A stretch of DNA of 64,000 bases from Planctomycetota bacterium (GTDB lineage Bacteria > Planctomycetota > UBA8742 > UBA2392): assembly GCA_015075515.1 (NCBI GenBank), contig JABTUE010000002.1:62001-126000 (forward strand), read 5' to 3'. The stretch's first letter is position 1, and each line of letters opens with the position of its first letter. This document shows, piece by piece, positions 43,656 to 52,518 of this stretch. Below the pieces are notes generated by a model. It was not told the origin of the DNA, ran no database searches, and saw only the letters and a list, made by a program, of their open reading frames with translations. The position numbers and the translations under genes were made by a program.

Positions 43656-44750
43656 ATGAAACGCGCCACCGTTGCCCTTGTGCTGGCCAGTCTTGCATTG
43701 CTGTCGTTCGCTTCAGCCCAGGAAACACCCGCCGGCCCGCCGAACTGGCGCAAGCTGCGCTCGACCGCCGCCTTCCTGGGCAAATTCTGGAACCGCGAGG
43801 CCCGGCGCTACGACCTGCAGGCACTGCCGCTGTTGCAGGCCTTTGCCGATTCAGCCAAGGTGACGATCCGCTACGACGAGCCCACCATGCTGCGCGTGGC
43901 GCCGGTGGCGCTGGCTGTAGGCGAAGGCGCCGAGCCGCCGTCGCAGTTTGATCTGGTGCAGCTTGCGCTGGCGCCGCGTTACGCGCTGTTGCCGGAATCG
44001 GGTGAACGCGCCTTTGGGGTGTTTGCCGCCGCCGATATTCCGGCGCGCGCGCCGCGCGTCGAAGAAGCCCAGCTTGACCTGCTGTGCGCCAACGAATGGG
44101 CACTGGCGGCGCTGGCGCTGGAGGGCCGCGACCCGCGCGCGGTGGAAAAAGCCCTGCAGACGCTGAAATCCATTTCAGGCCGGATTGAAATCGTCAACGA
44201 CGGCCGCTCGCTGCTGGTGCTTGATATCGGCGCCAACCTGCGGCGCATGAAGGCACTGATCCCGGAACTTGACCGCCCGCGCCAGCCGGTTGACCTGGTG
44301 CCCTATTCGCGCGGCGCCCACAGCGACGTGGCCCGCCTGGTGCCGCATCTGCGGGGCGTGCTGGTGCTGCTGGCCCGCAATGCCGGCATCGCGCCCGAGT
44401 CAGTGTACCTGGCCCATGATTCCGAAACCGGCGTGGTCTCGGGCATGATTCCGCGCGCGCTGGCCGGAACCCTTGACGCCGCCATCGAGGCCGCCGACAA
44501 CCAACGCGCCCGGGCCGAGGCCGCCGCGGCGGCAGACCCCAAACGCTTTGTGCAGTTCACACTCAGCGCCCCGGTCAACACCGACGGCCCGCGCTTTGCT
44601 GCCAGACTGCGGATCTTCTTTGAGGCCGAAGCCAATCTCGCCGACGCGCGTTTTCTGGCCCAAGACGAAAAGTCGCCACTGGTGCATGTGCGCTGTCGCC
44701 CGTGGCTGGAGACCGACATCCGCGAGGCTGCCAGTTTGATGGGCGGCTGA
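43656..44750 (+). CDS. Secreted protein with secretin-N-domain-like modules, third of three
   Basis: 364 residues with a signal peptide (MKRATVALVLASLALLSFAS) and a GGAGGATCCC ribosome site. Residues 50-120 (YDLQALPLLQAFADSAKVTI) resemble N0. ALQTLKSISGRIEIVNDGRS and LLVLDIGANLRRMKALIPEL correspond to the end of an N1-like module, followed by VDLVPYSRGAHSDVARLVPH, the start of another. The C-terminal 100 residues contain an Ala-rich helix and a final strand-rich part. No barrel and no membrane segment. Only part of the shared upstream element (GCGCGGCGCGT) is retained before it. Confidence 0.6.
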   Translation: MKRATVALVLASLALLSFASAQETPAGPPNWRKLRSTAAFLGKFWNREARRYDLQALPLLQAFADSAKVTIRYDEPTMLRVAPVALAVGEGAEPPSQFDLVQLALAPRYALLPESGERAFGVFAAADIPARAPRVEEAQLDLLCANEWALAALALEGRDPRAVEKALQTLKSISGRIEIVNDGRSLLVLDIGANLRRMKALIPELDRPRQPVDLVPYSRGAHSDVARLVPHLRGVLVLLARNAGIAPESVYLAHDSETGVVSGMIPRALAGTLDAAIEAADNQRARAEAAAAADPKRFVQFTLSAPVNTDGPRFAARLRIFFEAEANLADARFLAQDEKSPLVHVRCRPWLETDIREAASLMGG

Positions 44751-44753
44751 CCC

Positions 44754-45066
44754 GCGCCACAGGCTGAATCCGGGGCCATCTGCGGTGTAACTCTGCTGAC
44801 CCCAACAACTTGGGCAATATGCTGGTTTGTTTGAAAGTCGCGGAGCGAAAACGTCGAACCATATAAAGGGTGAAGTACGGTCAAACGCACAACTTGAACC
44901 CTGGACGTGTCCCACGACGTAAGTGTTTGCAGACTGTTGAGTCGCCTCCGCCGGAAACCCGCTTTAGATGGCGAATTCATTGGACAGGGCACCCCCTCTT
45001 GAACGTTAATTTACGTGAGAGGGGAGCGTCGCCCGGCCCGGCAGTTCGGGTTGCGGAGGCTGCAAA
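44754..45066 (+). other. 313-base intergenic region, lower GC, with a stable hairpin; no gene seen
   Basis: This gap between the secretin-N-like genes and the helical-repeat gene is visibly AT-richer than the flanks. It holds a hairpin at 44993-45024 (CCCCTCT pairing with AGAGGGG, inner ACGT/ACGT stem, loop TAATTT) just before the ribosome site GGAGG of the next gene. Both strands lack a plausible ORF with codon bias. A leader RNA controlling the 45067 gene is possible. Confidence 0.45.
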
Positions 45067-46503
45067 ATGTCATATAGGCTCCCAATCTTTCTGACACTCC
45101 CCCTGCTTCTGCTGGCTGGTGGCCACTTGGCGGCCCAGCAGCAGGAGTTTCGCTCGGCTTACTACCGTCTGGCCTCCCCCACCGCCGTTGAACGTGATGC
45201 CGCGATTGCCGAACTTGTGGGCCTTGAGGGCGACATCGGCGCGCTGGCGCGCGCTGCCTTCAAGAACGCCCGCGTCGCCCAACGTTGCGCCCTGTTTGAG
45301 GTGTTCGAACTGCGTGGCGACAACGGACTGTTGGCCGAAGCCGCCCAAACCCTGGCCGATGGCGAAGCCGAAGGCGCCGACCCCCGCCCCACCGAGGCCG
45401 CCCGCAGCTACGTGCTGTCCCTGCCCGAAGACCGGCTGGTGCTGGACACCGCAGGCCTGAAGCCCGCCGCCGCCGCGGCCTGGCGCAGCATTCTGCAACA
45501 GTGGTTGCGGCTTCAGATCGCGGAAACGCTGGTTGATTCGCTGCTCAAGCCCGGCAAATACCTTGGCCAGTTTGAATGCCTGCGCCGCCGCGACGCCGGC
45601 GCGCTGGATGCCGAACTGGTGGCGTTGATTGAACTCGAACCGGGCTATCTGGCCGCACTGGAAGACGGCGCCCAGCGCCGCCACCGACACGGCATTGAGG
45701 CCGAACGCCTGTTCAGCTCCGCCTGGCGCCGGCTGGGCAGCGCGCTGGGCAACTTTGAACCGGCGCTGGCGCTGCTGCGTGGTGAAGCCGAGGAACTGCC
45801 ACCTTCCGGACGCGATTCGGTGCTGGCCGCCGTAGAGCTGCTTTACGACATGCGCACCGCCGCCGTGCGCGCCCTGGCCCACAGCCGCGACAACCCCGGG
45901 CTGGTTTCGATGCTGCGGCTGTGGCATCGCGCCCTGGTGGACTATGAGCCCCCCACCCACCTGCGCAGCAGCCTGGGTATCGAGACCATGCGCACGGAAC
46001 TGGAACTGACCCTGGCGCGCCAGGGCGACCGCGAACTGCTGGACGCGCGTCTGGCCGCGTTGCGCAGTCAGGTGGAACGCCACCGCCAGACCAGCGTGCA
46101 GGTCAACGCGCGCCTGACCAACCGCCCCGACATTTCGGCCCGCAACGAGGCCGCGCACCTGCTTTTGCGCAGCGGCGACTACGCCGCCGCCGAAACTGAA
46201 TGGCTTGGCCTGGCACGCGACGTGGGCGAGGTGGAACGCCAGTTGCGCGATTCCCAGCGCACGGCCGTGGCAACCTTTCTGGGCGCGGTTTACTATAATC
46301 TGGCGTGCGCGCAGGCCTTGCAGCTAAAGTTGACGCGCGCCGGCCAGAGCCTGGAGACCGCCGTTGCGTTCGGCTATCGCGACTTTGCCTGGATGCTGGA
46401 AGATGGCGACCTTGAATCGCTGCGGGCGGAGCCCGGCTTCCGCGAGTGGTTCGGGCGGCACGCTCCGCCGGCGCTGGTGGATCGCCTGCCTGCTGGTCGT
46501 TAG
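45067..46503 (+). CDS. Secreted helical-repeat (HEAT/TPR-like) protein, paralogue 1
   Basis: 478 residues; ribosome site GGAGG 8 bases before the ATG. MSYRLPIFLTLPLLLLAGGH is a signal peptide. The mature N-terminus has LASPTAVERDAAIAELVGLE, the same pattern as in the next protein. The chain is almost all helix: HEAT-like pairs up to about residue 330, then a TPR-like end (LLLRSGDYAAAETEWLGLAR, VYYNLACAQALQLKLTRAGQ). This looks like a scaffold or protein-binding protein in the periplasm. Its 3' end overlaps the next gene by about 100 bases. Confidence 0.7.
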   Translation: MSYRLPIFLTLPLLLLAGGHLAAQQQEFRSAYYRLASPTAVERDAAIAELVGLEGDIGALARAAFKNARVAQRCALFEVFELRGDNGLLAEAAQTLADGEAEGADPRPTEAARSYVLSLPEDRLVLDTAGLKPAAAAAWRSILQQWLRLQIAETLVDSLLKPGKYLGQFECLRRRDAGALDAELVALIELEPGYLAALEDGAQRRHRHGIEAERLFSSAWRRLGSALGNFEPALALLRGEAEELPPSGRDSVLAAVELLYDMRTAAVRALAHSRDNPGLVSMLRLWHRALVDYEPPTHLRSSLGIETMRTELELTLARQGDRELLDARLAALRSQVERHRQTSVQVNARLTNRPDISARNEAAHLLLRSGDYAAAETEWLGLARDVGEVERQLRDSQRTAVATFLGAVYYNLACAQALQLKLTRAGQSLETAVAFGYRDFAWMLEDGDLESLRAEPGFREWFGRHAPPALVDRLPAGR

Positions 46504-47746
46504 TTTCGGCGCCGCCGGCCGGGCCCAGGACGCGCCGCGCTCCGAAGCACCCACACTGAGCTCTCCCACCGCGATTGAACGCGAAAACGCCCGTGCCCAA
46601 CTGGGTGAGGGCGCCCTGGATGTCTACCGCAAGGCACTGCGGTCGGGCGCGGCACCAGCGCTGCTGATTGACGCGCTGGTTGAGCTCGGGCGGCACCGCA
46701 AGCCGGAAGACATCGGCCTGATCGCGCGTCACGTGTCATCACTTGACCCGCACATTTCCGGCGCCGCCGTGGACGCCCTCAAGGGCTACGGCCGGGCCGG
46801 TCTGCGTGCGGTGCAGGCCCTTGGCGCGGCCGAAATTGACGCCCAGACGCGCAAACAGGTGCTGGAACTGCTGTTGTTTGACCACATCCGCGCCTGCTGC
46901 CGGCGCGACAACGCCGTAAACCCGCTGCGGCTGGATTACGCCGCGCGTCTGGACGAGTTGTATTCCGTCGGCCAGCCGCTGGACGACCTGCTGCTGAAGC
47001 TTCTGCGCGATTCACTGGCCGACATGCGTCAGGACATAGACGGCATGCGCGGCTATTACGGCTACGGCCCCGTGCGCGAACAGCCTTTCATTGAATATGG
47101 CGCCCTGGCCGTCGCGGCCCTGGCACGCCGCAACCCCGAGGCCTTGCAGCGCGAACTGGGCGAGCTTGCCCGTGTGTCGCAGGACGACCGCGGCTGGTGG
47201 GGCTGGGGCGGCCAGCGCGCACCGGCCACCATGGAACTGGCGGCTTTCTTCGCGCGTCGCGGCAGCACAGCGTTGATGGACAAGATCCTTAACGACCTGC
47301 AAAGCCAGTTGCGTTACCAGGATCCGCGCTGGGCAATCGTGATCCACGTGCAGATTGCCGCCGTGCAGGCCACGGCGCTTGGCGAACAGGCCTCGGCACT
47401 GGATCGGCTCAACAGCGCGATTCGCGCCACCGGCCTTGAGCCTGACCAGAACCAGGCGCTGGCCCATTACCTGCGGGCACGGATTCTCATGTCCCTGAAC
47501 GAAGAAGGCGCCGCCCTGCACGCGCTTGAGGAATCCATGGAGGCGTCGCCCAGCCCGCCGGTGCTGGCGATTGTGGACGACGCGTTCGCGCCGCTGCAGG
47601 CCGAGCGCCGCTACCGCGACGTGCTGCGGTTCTGCGAACTGCGCGAACGTCTGCTGCCGGTGTCACTGCGACCCTGGCGCAAGGGCGAACCAGACCCCGA
47701 ACCCGAGCCCGAACCCGAGCCCGAAGACTTCGACGACGATGAATAG
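46403..47746 (+). CDS. Secreted helical-repeat protein, paralogue 2, with acidic Pro/Glu tail
   Basis: 447 residues from the ATG at 46403; a TTG at 46415 is an alternative and either start lies inside the previous gene. A basic stretch (TLRRRWW) precedes a signal segment (IACLLVVSFGAAGRAQD). The mature N-terminus repeats the paralogue pattern LSSPTAIERENARAQLGEGA. HEAT-like helices (ALIDALVELGRHRKPEDIGL) are followed by an unusual Gly/Tyr/Trp segment (MRGYYGYGPVREQP, DDRGWWGWGGQRAP) and TPR-like helices. The tail is a run of alternating Pro and Glu (EPDPEPEPEPEPED). It overlaps the following VWA gene by 8 bases. Confidence 0.7.
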   Translation: MATLNRCGRSPASASGSGGTLRRRWWIACLLVVSFGAAGRAQDAPRSEAPTLSSPTAIERENARAQLGEGALDVYRKALRSGAAPALLIDALVELGRHRKPEDIGLIARHVSSLDPHISGAAVDALKGYGRAGLRAVQALGAAEIDAQTRKQVLELLLFDHIRACCRRDNAVNPLRLDYAARLDELYSVGQPLDDLLLKLLRDSLADMRQDIDGMRGYYGYGPVREQPFIEYGALAVAALARRNPEALQRELGELARVSQDDRGWWGWGGQRAPATMELAAFFARRGSTALMDKILNDLQSQLRYQDPRWAIVIHVQIAAVQATALGEQASALDRLNSAIRATGLEPDQNQALAHYLRARILMSLNEEGAALHALEESMEASPSPPVLAIVDDAFAPLQAERRYRDVLRFCELRERLLPVSLRPWRKGEPDPEPEPEPEPEDFDDDE

Positions 47747-50672
47747 CCTGGCCGTGGCCGAAGTCGCCCTTGACCACCCCTGGCTGCTGCTGGCGGCTGT
47801 GCCGTGCGGTGCGTTGGCGGCGTGGCTGGTGCTGCGCACCGGCACTCCGCTGCCGCCCTGGCGCCGCGCCGTCGGCGGTGTTGCCCTGGCCCTGTGCGTA
47901 ATCGCGGCGCTGGTAACCGCCGTGGGTCTTCACTGGCGCGTGCGCGGCGACGCGCGCACGGTGTGGGTGCTGGTGGACCGGTCGCTTTCTGTCGGCGAAG
48001 CCGCTGAACGCCGCCTGCCTGCGGTGTTGCGTGACCTGGCCGGTTCGCTGGGCGAGCGCGACTTTGTCGGCGTGATCGCCTTTGCCGACAGCGCCACAAT
48101 CCTGATGCCGCCCCAGCCCGCCCGCACTTTCAACACGGACTTCCGGCTGCCGCCGGCCGGCGTCTCGGATGAAACCTGGCTGATCTCGGCCCTGGAACTC
48201 GCCGCCCAGCACAAGGTACCCGACACCGAGGCCTTTGCGCTTCTGGTCGGCGACGGCTACGACAGCGCCGTGCGCTATGGCCTTGACCTGCAGCGTGACG
48301 CCCGCCAGGCCGGAGTGCGCCTGTTTACACTGCCCGTGGACTCCGAGCCCCTGCCCGAAGCCGCCATTGCCGACTGCAGCGCGCGCCTGGCCGGCCAGGA
48401 CCAGAGCGTGCTGGCGATTGACCTGGTCGTGTTTTCCACCGTGCCGCAGACGGTAACACCGCAGGTCAAACTCAACGGCCAGGCCGTCAGCGCCGAACTG
48501 GCATCCGGACAGGCCGCCGGGCCGGTTGCTGTCGGCGTGGGACGCACACCGATCCGGCTGGTGCTGCGACCCCCGCGGCGGCTTGCCACCTATGTGGTGG
48601 AAATCGCGCTGGCCTCGGAACAAAACAGCTACCCGCGCAACGACACACTCAAGCTTGCCGTGCGCGGGCCGGGCGAGGCACGGGTGCTGTTGATTCACGG
48701 CGAAGGCGGCACCGACCGCGCCCTGTTGCGCGCGTTACAGCGCGCGGGGGTTGAGGTTACCGTGGGCACGGCGGCGATTCTGCCGTCCGAGGCGATCGAA
48801 CTGGCCCAGTACCAGGTTCTGGTGCTCAGCGACGTGCCCGCGACGGAGCTGGCGCCGGGCCAGATGGAGCTGATCTCGCGTTTTGTGCGCGATGGCGGCG
48901 GTCTGGCCATGATCGGCGGCCCCCGCAGCTTTGCCCCCGGCGGCTATTACGAAACACCGGTCGAGGCCGTTCTGCCCGTCACCTGCGACGTGGTGGAAAA
49001 GGGCCGCCGCCAGAACCCCGCCCTGCTGGTGGTGCTGGACCGCAGCGGCAGCATGTCGGCCAAGGTCGGCGACTTTACAAAGATGGAGCTTGCCAACGAG
49101 GGCTGCGTGCGCGCGATTCAGCTTGCGCCGCCCGACAGCCTGTTCGGCATGCTTTCAGTGGACACCCAGAACGACTGGATCGTGCCGATAGGGCCGCTGC
49201 GCGACCGTCCTTCGGCTGTCACGCGCGCCCGCGGCAACAGCGTAGGCGGCGGCGGCATCTACACCGATGTCGCCATGACCGAGGCCCTGCGCGCCATGCG
49301 CGCCGTCACAGCCACCAGCAAGCACATCGTGCTGTTTTCTGACGGACAGGACACCGAACGCCAGGAAGGCGTGATTGACATGGTCCGCGCCGCTCTGCGT
49401 GACGACAAGATTACCGTGTCCACCATCTGCATGGGCAGCGGCCCTGACTGGCCGTTTCTGCGCAACCTGGCTTCGGCCGGCGGCGGCCGCGCCTTTCTGG
49501 TCGAGGACGCCTCGCAATTGCCGGCCGTGTTCTCGCGCGAGGCCGCGCTGTCGGCGGGCCTGTTCATCCGTGAACAGGCCTTTCGCCCGCACCACGGCCT
49601 GCCGGGGTCGCTGACCGACGGCGTGAACTTTCAGGCCGCCGAAACGCCCGAGTTGCTGGGATACGTCGCCACCACCGCGCGCAAGGAAGCCGAAGTCTGG
49701 CTGTGGGCCGACGAAGACAAGGAACGGCCGCTGCTGGCGACCTGGAACGTTGAGCTGGGGCGCGCCCTGGCGTTCACCAGCGACGCGCGTGACCGCTGGG
49801 CCGCGCGCTGGATGCCCTGGGACCGCTTTGACGAACTTTGGCAGCGCTGGTCGCGCTGGCTTCTGCCCCTGCCCGAGGTCGTGCGCGGCGTCGAGCCCGA
49901 ATGGACCATCGCGCGCCAGGGACCGGCCTTGACCCTGCGCTTTTTTGACGAACAGGGCAACCCGCGGGAACTGCAGAACCCGGTGGCGGATCTCAGCCTG
50001 CCCGACGGCAGCAGCGCCGAAGCCGGGGTGATTCCGGTGGGATCGGGCACCTACCGCGTCCAGTTCACGCGCGCCGGCGCCGGCATGTACGGCGCCGCGG
50101 TGCGCGAACGACCCGCCGACGGCGAGGAACGCCTGGCCGCGCGCGAAACCCAGGTGTTCGTGCCGCTGGACGAATTGCTGCGCCGCCCGGCTGACACGGT
50201 GGCACTGGCGGCACTGGCGCGAGCCACCGCCGGCGCGCCGGTCACCGGCGCCGCGGAACTGGTGGCCGTTGCCGCCCAGGGCAGCCGCGAAACAATTTCG
50301 CCGGCGCAGACCCTGTTGTGGCTGTCGGCATGCGGGCTGCTGGCCGCCATTGGCGCGCGGCGCCTGCCCAGCGTCTGGCGCACCCGCGAAACGGAAAAAG
50401 CCCGCCGCAAGGAAGAAAGCCGCGTGCTGACCGCGCGCGACGCCTTTGAACGCGTGCGCAAGCAACTGGAGGCCCGCAGCACGCAACCCGAGCCGCGACC
50501 GCCGGCGCACGCCGCGCCAAGGCCTGCTCCCGTCGCGCCAACGCCGACCGCAACACCCCGGCCCCCGGTTGCGGCAACGGCCACGCCCGATGCCGCTGGC
50601 GACGCCGGAACACTGTTGTCGGCCGTGCGCAAGGTACGCCGCCAGCTTGACCAGCGCGGAGACCAGCCATGA
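47739..50672 (+). CDS. Membrane protein with two VWA domains and a GATase-like segment
   Basis: 977 residues, start ATGAATAG overlapping the previous stop. Two N-terminal helices (LLLAAVPCGALAAWLVLR, VGGVALALCVIAALVTAVGL) precede VWA domain 1 (VWVLVDRSLSVGEAAERRLP; MIDAS-like DxSxS). Around residues 310-400 a class I glutamine-amidotransferase-like segment occurs (VLSDVPATELAPGQMELISR, GGGLAMIGGPRSFAPGGYYE) without a nucleophile Cys. VWA domain 2 near residue 430 has LVVLDRSGSMSAKVGD, a full MIDAS, and HIVLFSDGQDTE. A last transmembrane helix (LLWLSACGLLAAIGARRLPS) and a Pro/Ala-rich cytoplasmic tail follow. Related to BatA/YfbK-type large VWA proteins of aerotolerance-like clusters. Confidence 0.85.
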   Translation: MNSLAVAEVALDHPWLLLAAVPCGALAAWLVLRTGTPLPPWRRAVGGVALALCVIAALVTAVGLHWRVRGDARTVWVLVDRSLSVGEAAERRLPAVLRDLAGSLGERDFVGVIAFADSATILMPPQPARTFNTDFRLPPAGVSDETWLISALELAAQHKVPDTEAFALLVGDGYDSAVRYGLDLQRDARQAGVRLFTLPVDSEPLPEAAIADCSARLAGQDQSVLAIDLVVFSTVPQTVTPQVKLNGQAVSAELASGQAAGPVAVGVGRTPIRLVLRPPRRLATYVVEIALASEQNSYPRNDTLKLAVRGPGEARVLLIHGEGGTDRALLRALQRAGVEVTVGTAAILPSEAIELAQYQVLVLSDVPATELAPGQMELISRFVRDGGGLAMIGGPRSFAPGGYYETPVEAVLPVTCDVVEKGRRQNPALLVVLDRSGSMSAKVGDFTKMELANEGCVRAIQLAPPDSLFGMLSVDTQNDWIVPIGPLRDRPSAVTRARGNSVGGGGIYTDVAMTEALRAMRAVTATSKHIVLFSDGQDTERQEGVIDMVRAALRDDKITVSTICMGSGPDWPFLRNLASAGGGRAFLVEDASQLPAVFSREAALSAGLFIREQAFRPHHGLPGSLTDGVNFQAAETPELLGYVATTARKEAEVWLWADEDKERPLLATWNVELGRALAFTSDARDRWAARWMPWDRFDELWQRWSRWLLPLPEVVRGVEPEWTIARQGPALTLRFFDEQGNPRELQNPVADLSLPDGSSAEAGVIPVGSGTYRVQFTRAGAGMYGAAVRERPADGEERLAARETQVFVPLDELLRRPADTVALAALARATAGAPVTGAAELVAVAAQGSRETISPAQTLLWLSACGLLAAIGARRLPSVWRTRETEKARRKEESRVLTARDAFERVRKQLEARSTQPEPRPPAHAAPRPAPVAPTPTATPRPPVAATATPDAAGDAGTLLSAVRKVRRQLDQRGDQP

Positions 50673-51241
50673 AACACCTGTTCTGGCTTTGTCTGGTGCT
50701 GGCCGGGTGCACAATCGGCACCTCGACCACCGCGCGCCCGGCCCTGAACCGGCCTGTGGTCGGCCCGGACGGCAGTTTCTGGGACGCATCCGATGCCGCC
50801 GACCGCGGCGACCTTGCCGCCCTGCGGCGCATGTTTTCGGCGCGCTTTCTGCACGAGGCCATCCTGCCGCGATCAACCCGCCGCGACCCCCAGTCAACCC
50901 AGCAGTTCGACGACGAAAGCGCGCGCCTGCTGGCCGAGCTGGCGCCCTACGAACCCACGGTGCAGCGCATGATTGAGGCCTACGCGGCGCAATTGCGGCG
51001 TTTGACCGAAAACCGCTTTGTCGAGGTCGGGCGACCGGAATACGAAATCCGGTTTCGCGACGAGTTTGACCGCGCCTACGGCCCGAACATTGCCATGCTT
51101 GACGTCCAGTGCTGGCCCAAACACGCGCTTGAACCCGACGCCAAACCCGAAACCATCCGGGTTCGCTTTGTGCAGAACCGCCAGCGCTGGCTGCTGGACG
51201 GCATTGAGCCTGATCCGCTAAAGGGCGCGTTCACGCGCTGA
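50669..51241 (+). CDS. Lipoprotein of unknown function, last gene of the VWA unit
   Basis: 190 residues; the ATGA start overlaps the VWA stop. MKHLFWLCLVLAGCTIGTST has the lipobox LAGC. The mature part is one small domain with a helix (ARLLAELAPYEPTVQRMIEA) and a strand-rich C-terminal half (EYEIRFRDEFDRAYGPNIAM, IRVRFVQNRQRWLLDGIEPD), similar in outline to NTF2-like/DUF4878 folds, which is a guess. Translational coupling suggests it works with the VWA protein. Convergent with rodA. Confidence 0.7.
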   Translation: MKHLFWLCLVLAGCTIGTSTTARPALNRPVVGPDGSFWDASDAADRGDLAALRRMFSARFLHEAILPRSTRRDPQSTQQFDDESARLLAELAPYEPTVQRMIEAYAAQLRRLTENRFVEVGRPEYEIRFRDEFDRAYGPNIAMLDVQCWPKHALEPDAKPETIRVRFVQNRQRWLLDGIEPDPLKGAFTR

Positions 51242-51242
51242 T

Positions 51243-52442
51243 TCAGAATGTGGCCTTGCCCATCACGCGGGCGGGCTGAACACACACGTTGCACACCAGC
51301 CCCAGCGCCAGAAACGACGACAGCAGGCTCGACCCGCCGTAGCTCATCAGCGGCAAGGTAATGCCGGTAACCGGCAGAACACCGCTGACCACACCGATGT
51401 TGATGAAGGTTTGGGCGAAAAACAGCGCCGTCACGCCCACCACCACCAGCCGCGAAAACGGCTCGCGCGTTCTGCGGGCAATTGAAAGCATGCACGCCAG
51501 CATCACAAACAGCAGCACCAGATATGCCGCCACGCCCGTCAGGCCGGTTTCCTGCGCGTACACCGCAAAGATGAAGTCATTGTGCCGCTCGGGCAAAAAC
51601 GCAAGCTGGCTTTGCACACCCGCGCCAAAACCCTGTCCGGTCAGGCCGCCGGAACCGATGGCGGTCATGCTCTGCAGAATCTGGTAACCGTCGCCGGCGC
51701 GGTCAGCCACGTCGCCCTGCAAACTGCTGAGGTAAATGTCTATGCGCTTGACCTGGTGTTCCTTCAGCGCGCCGCTGAGGTACGCCAGCGGAATCACACA
51801 CAGCCCGGCCGCGGCCAGACCGCCCAGATACACGCGGTTCCCGCCGGCCACCCAGATCATGGCCGCGACCACGGGAATGAACACCATGGCGGAACCCAGA
51901 TCAGGCTGCAGCAGAATCGGGACCAAGAACGCCCCGGCAATCAGCAAACACACGGCAAAGGCGGCAAAACTGTCCACCCGCTGGTGATAACGAAGATAGC
52001 CCGCCAGCGCCACGACCAGCAGCGGCTTGCAAAGCTCCGACGGCTGAAGGCTCAGCGGACCGATTACGATCCAGCTTTTGGCGCCGTTGACGGTGCGCCC
52101 GAACACAAACACCGCCAGCAGCATGCAAAGCCCTGCCGCCAGCCACAGGTACCACGCGCCACTGAGCCACCGCGGCGGCATCAGGGCCACGCCCAGCATC
52201 AGCATCAGGCCGACCAGCGCAAACTGCGCCTGCCGCAGATGCAGGCTGGATTCGCGCGCCAGGCCGTCGGCCACGCGTTCAAAATCGTTGCTGGCTGAAT
52301 AAATGAACGCGATGCCCAGGCCGCACAGGGCCAGCGCCGGCAGCACGACGCCCAACGGCAGCGCGCGCAACAGCGAAATCCGACGCCGCAATTCAAGCCG
52401 GGAACGCAAGGCACACCCCGCCGTATCATCGGCGCGCGACAC
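51243..52442 (-). CDS. rodA: RodA, SEDS-family peptidoglycan glycosyltransferase
   Basis: 399 residues from the GTG at 52442. Ten hydrophobic helices of the SEDS family, with [20 protein letters not shown] (the conserved Q-P-S-E motif), [15 protein letters not shown] with the catalytic-site Asp in [26 protein letters not shown], and the C-terminal [13 protein letters not shown]. The family polymerises glycan strands from lipid II; the RodA branch works in side-wall elongation. Its N-terminal 25 residues are basic. mreB, mreC and pbpA are not adjacent; the next gene on the plus strand is a sigma factor. Confidence 0.92.
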   Translation of the reverse strand: MSRADDTAGCALRSRLELRRRISLLRALPLGVVLPALALCGLGIAFIYSASNDFERVADGLARESSLHLRQAQFALVGLMLMLGVALMPPRWLSGAWYLWLAAGLCMLLAVFVFGRTVNGAKSWIVIGPLSLQPSELCKPLLVVALAGYLRYHQRVDSFAAFAVCLLIAGAFLVPILLQPDLGSAMVFIPVVAAMIWVAGGNRVYLGGLAAAGLCVIPLAYLSGALKEHQVKRIDIYLSSLQGDVADRAGDGYQILQSMTAIGSGGLTGQGFGAGVQSQLAFLPERHNDFIFAVYAQETGLTGVAAYLVLLFVMLACMLSIARRTREPFSRLVVVGVTALFFAQTFINIGVVSGVLPVTGITLPLMSYGGSSLLSSFLALGLVCNVCVQPARVMGKATF

Positions 52443-52462
52443 CCCGCGGCTTGAGCATCGCC

Positions 52463-52491
52463 TTGTATCGCGGCGCTGTTACGGGTTAAAT
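52463..52491 (+). promoter_or_regulatory. Sigma-70 promoter of the sigma factor operon
   Basis: TTGTAT (52463-52468), 17-base spacer, TTAAAT (52486-52491). The start ATG at 52519 is about 20 bases beyond the predicted start site, with GGGGGTG as ribosome site. Confidence 0.6.
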
Positions 52492-52518
52492 CAGGTCTTC
52501 CGACGGGGGTGTCACTCG

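Noticed and set aside
44870..45094. 74-residue plus-strand ORF in the 44754-45066 gap
   Set aside because: No ribosome site, no GC-third-position bias, and it overlaps the start of the real gene at 45067.
47696..47730. Short tandem DNA repeat suggesting a CRISPR-like or simple-sequence array
   Set aside because: It is the in-frame Pro-Glu repeat at the C-terminus of the 46403 gene.
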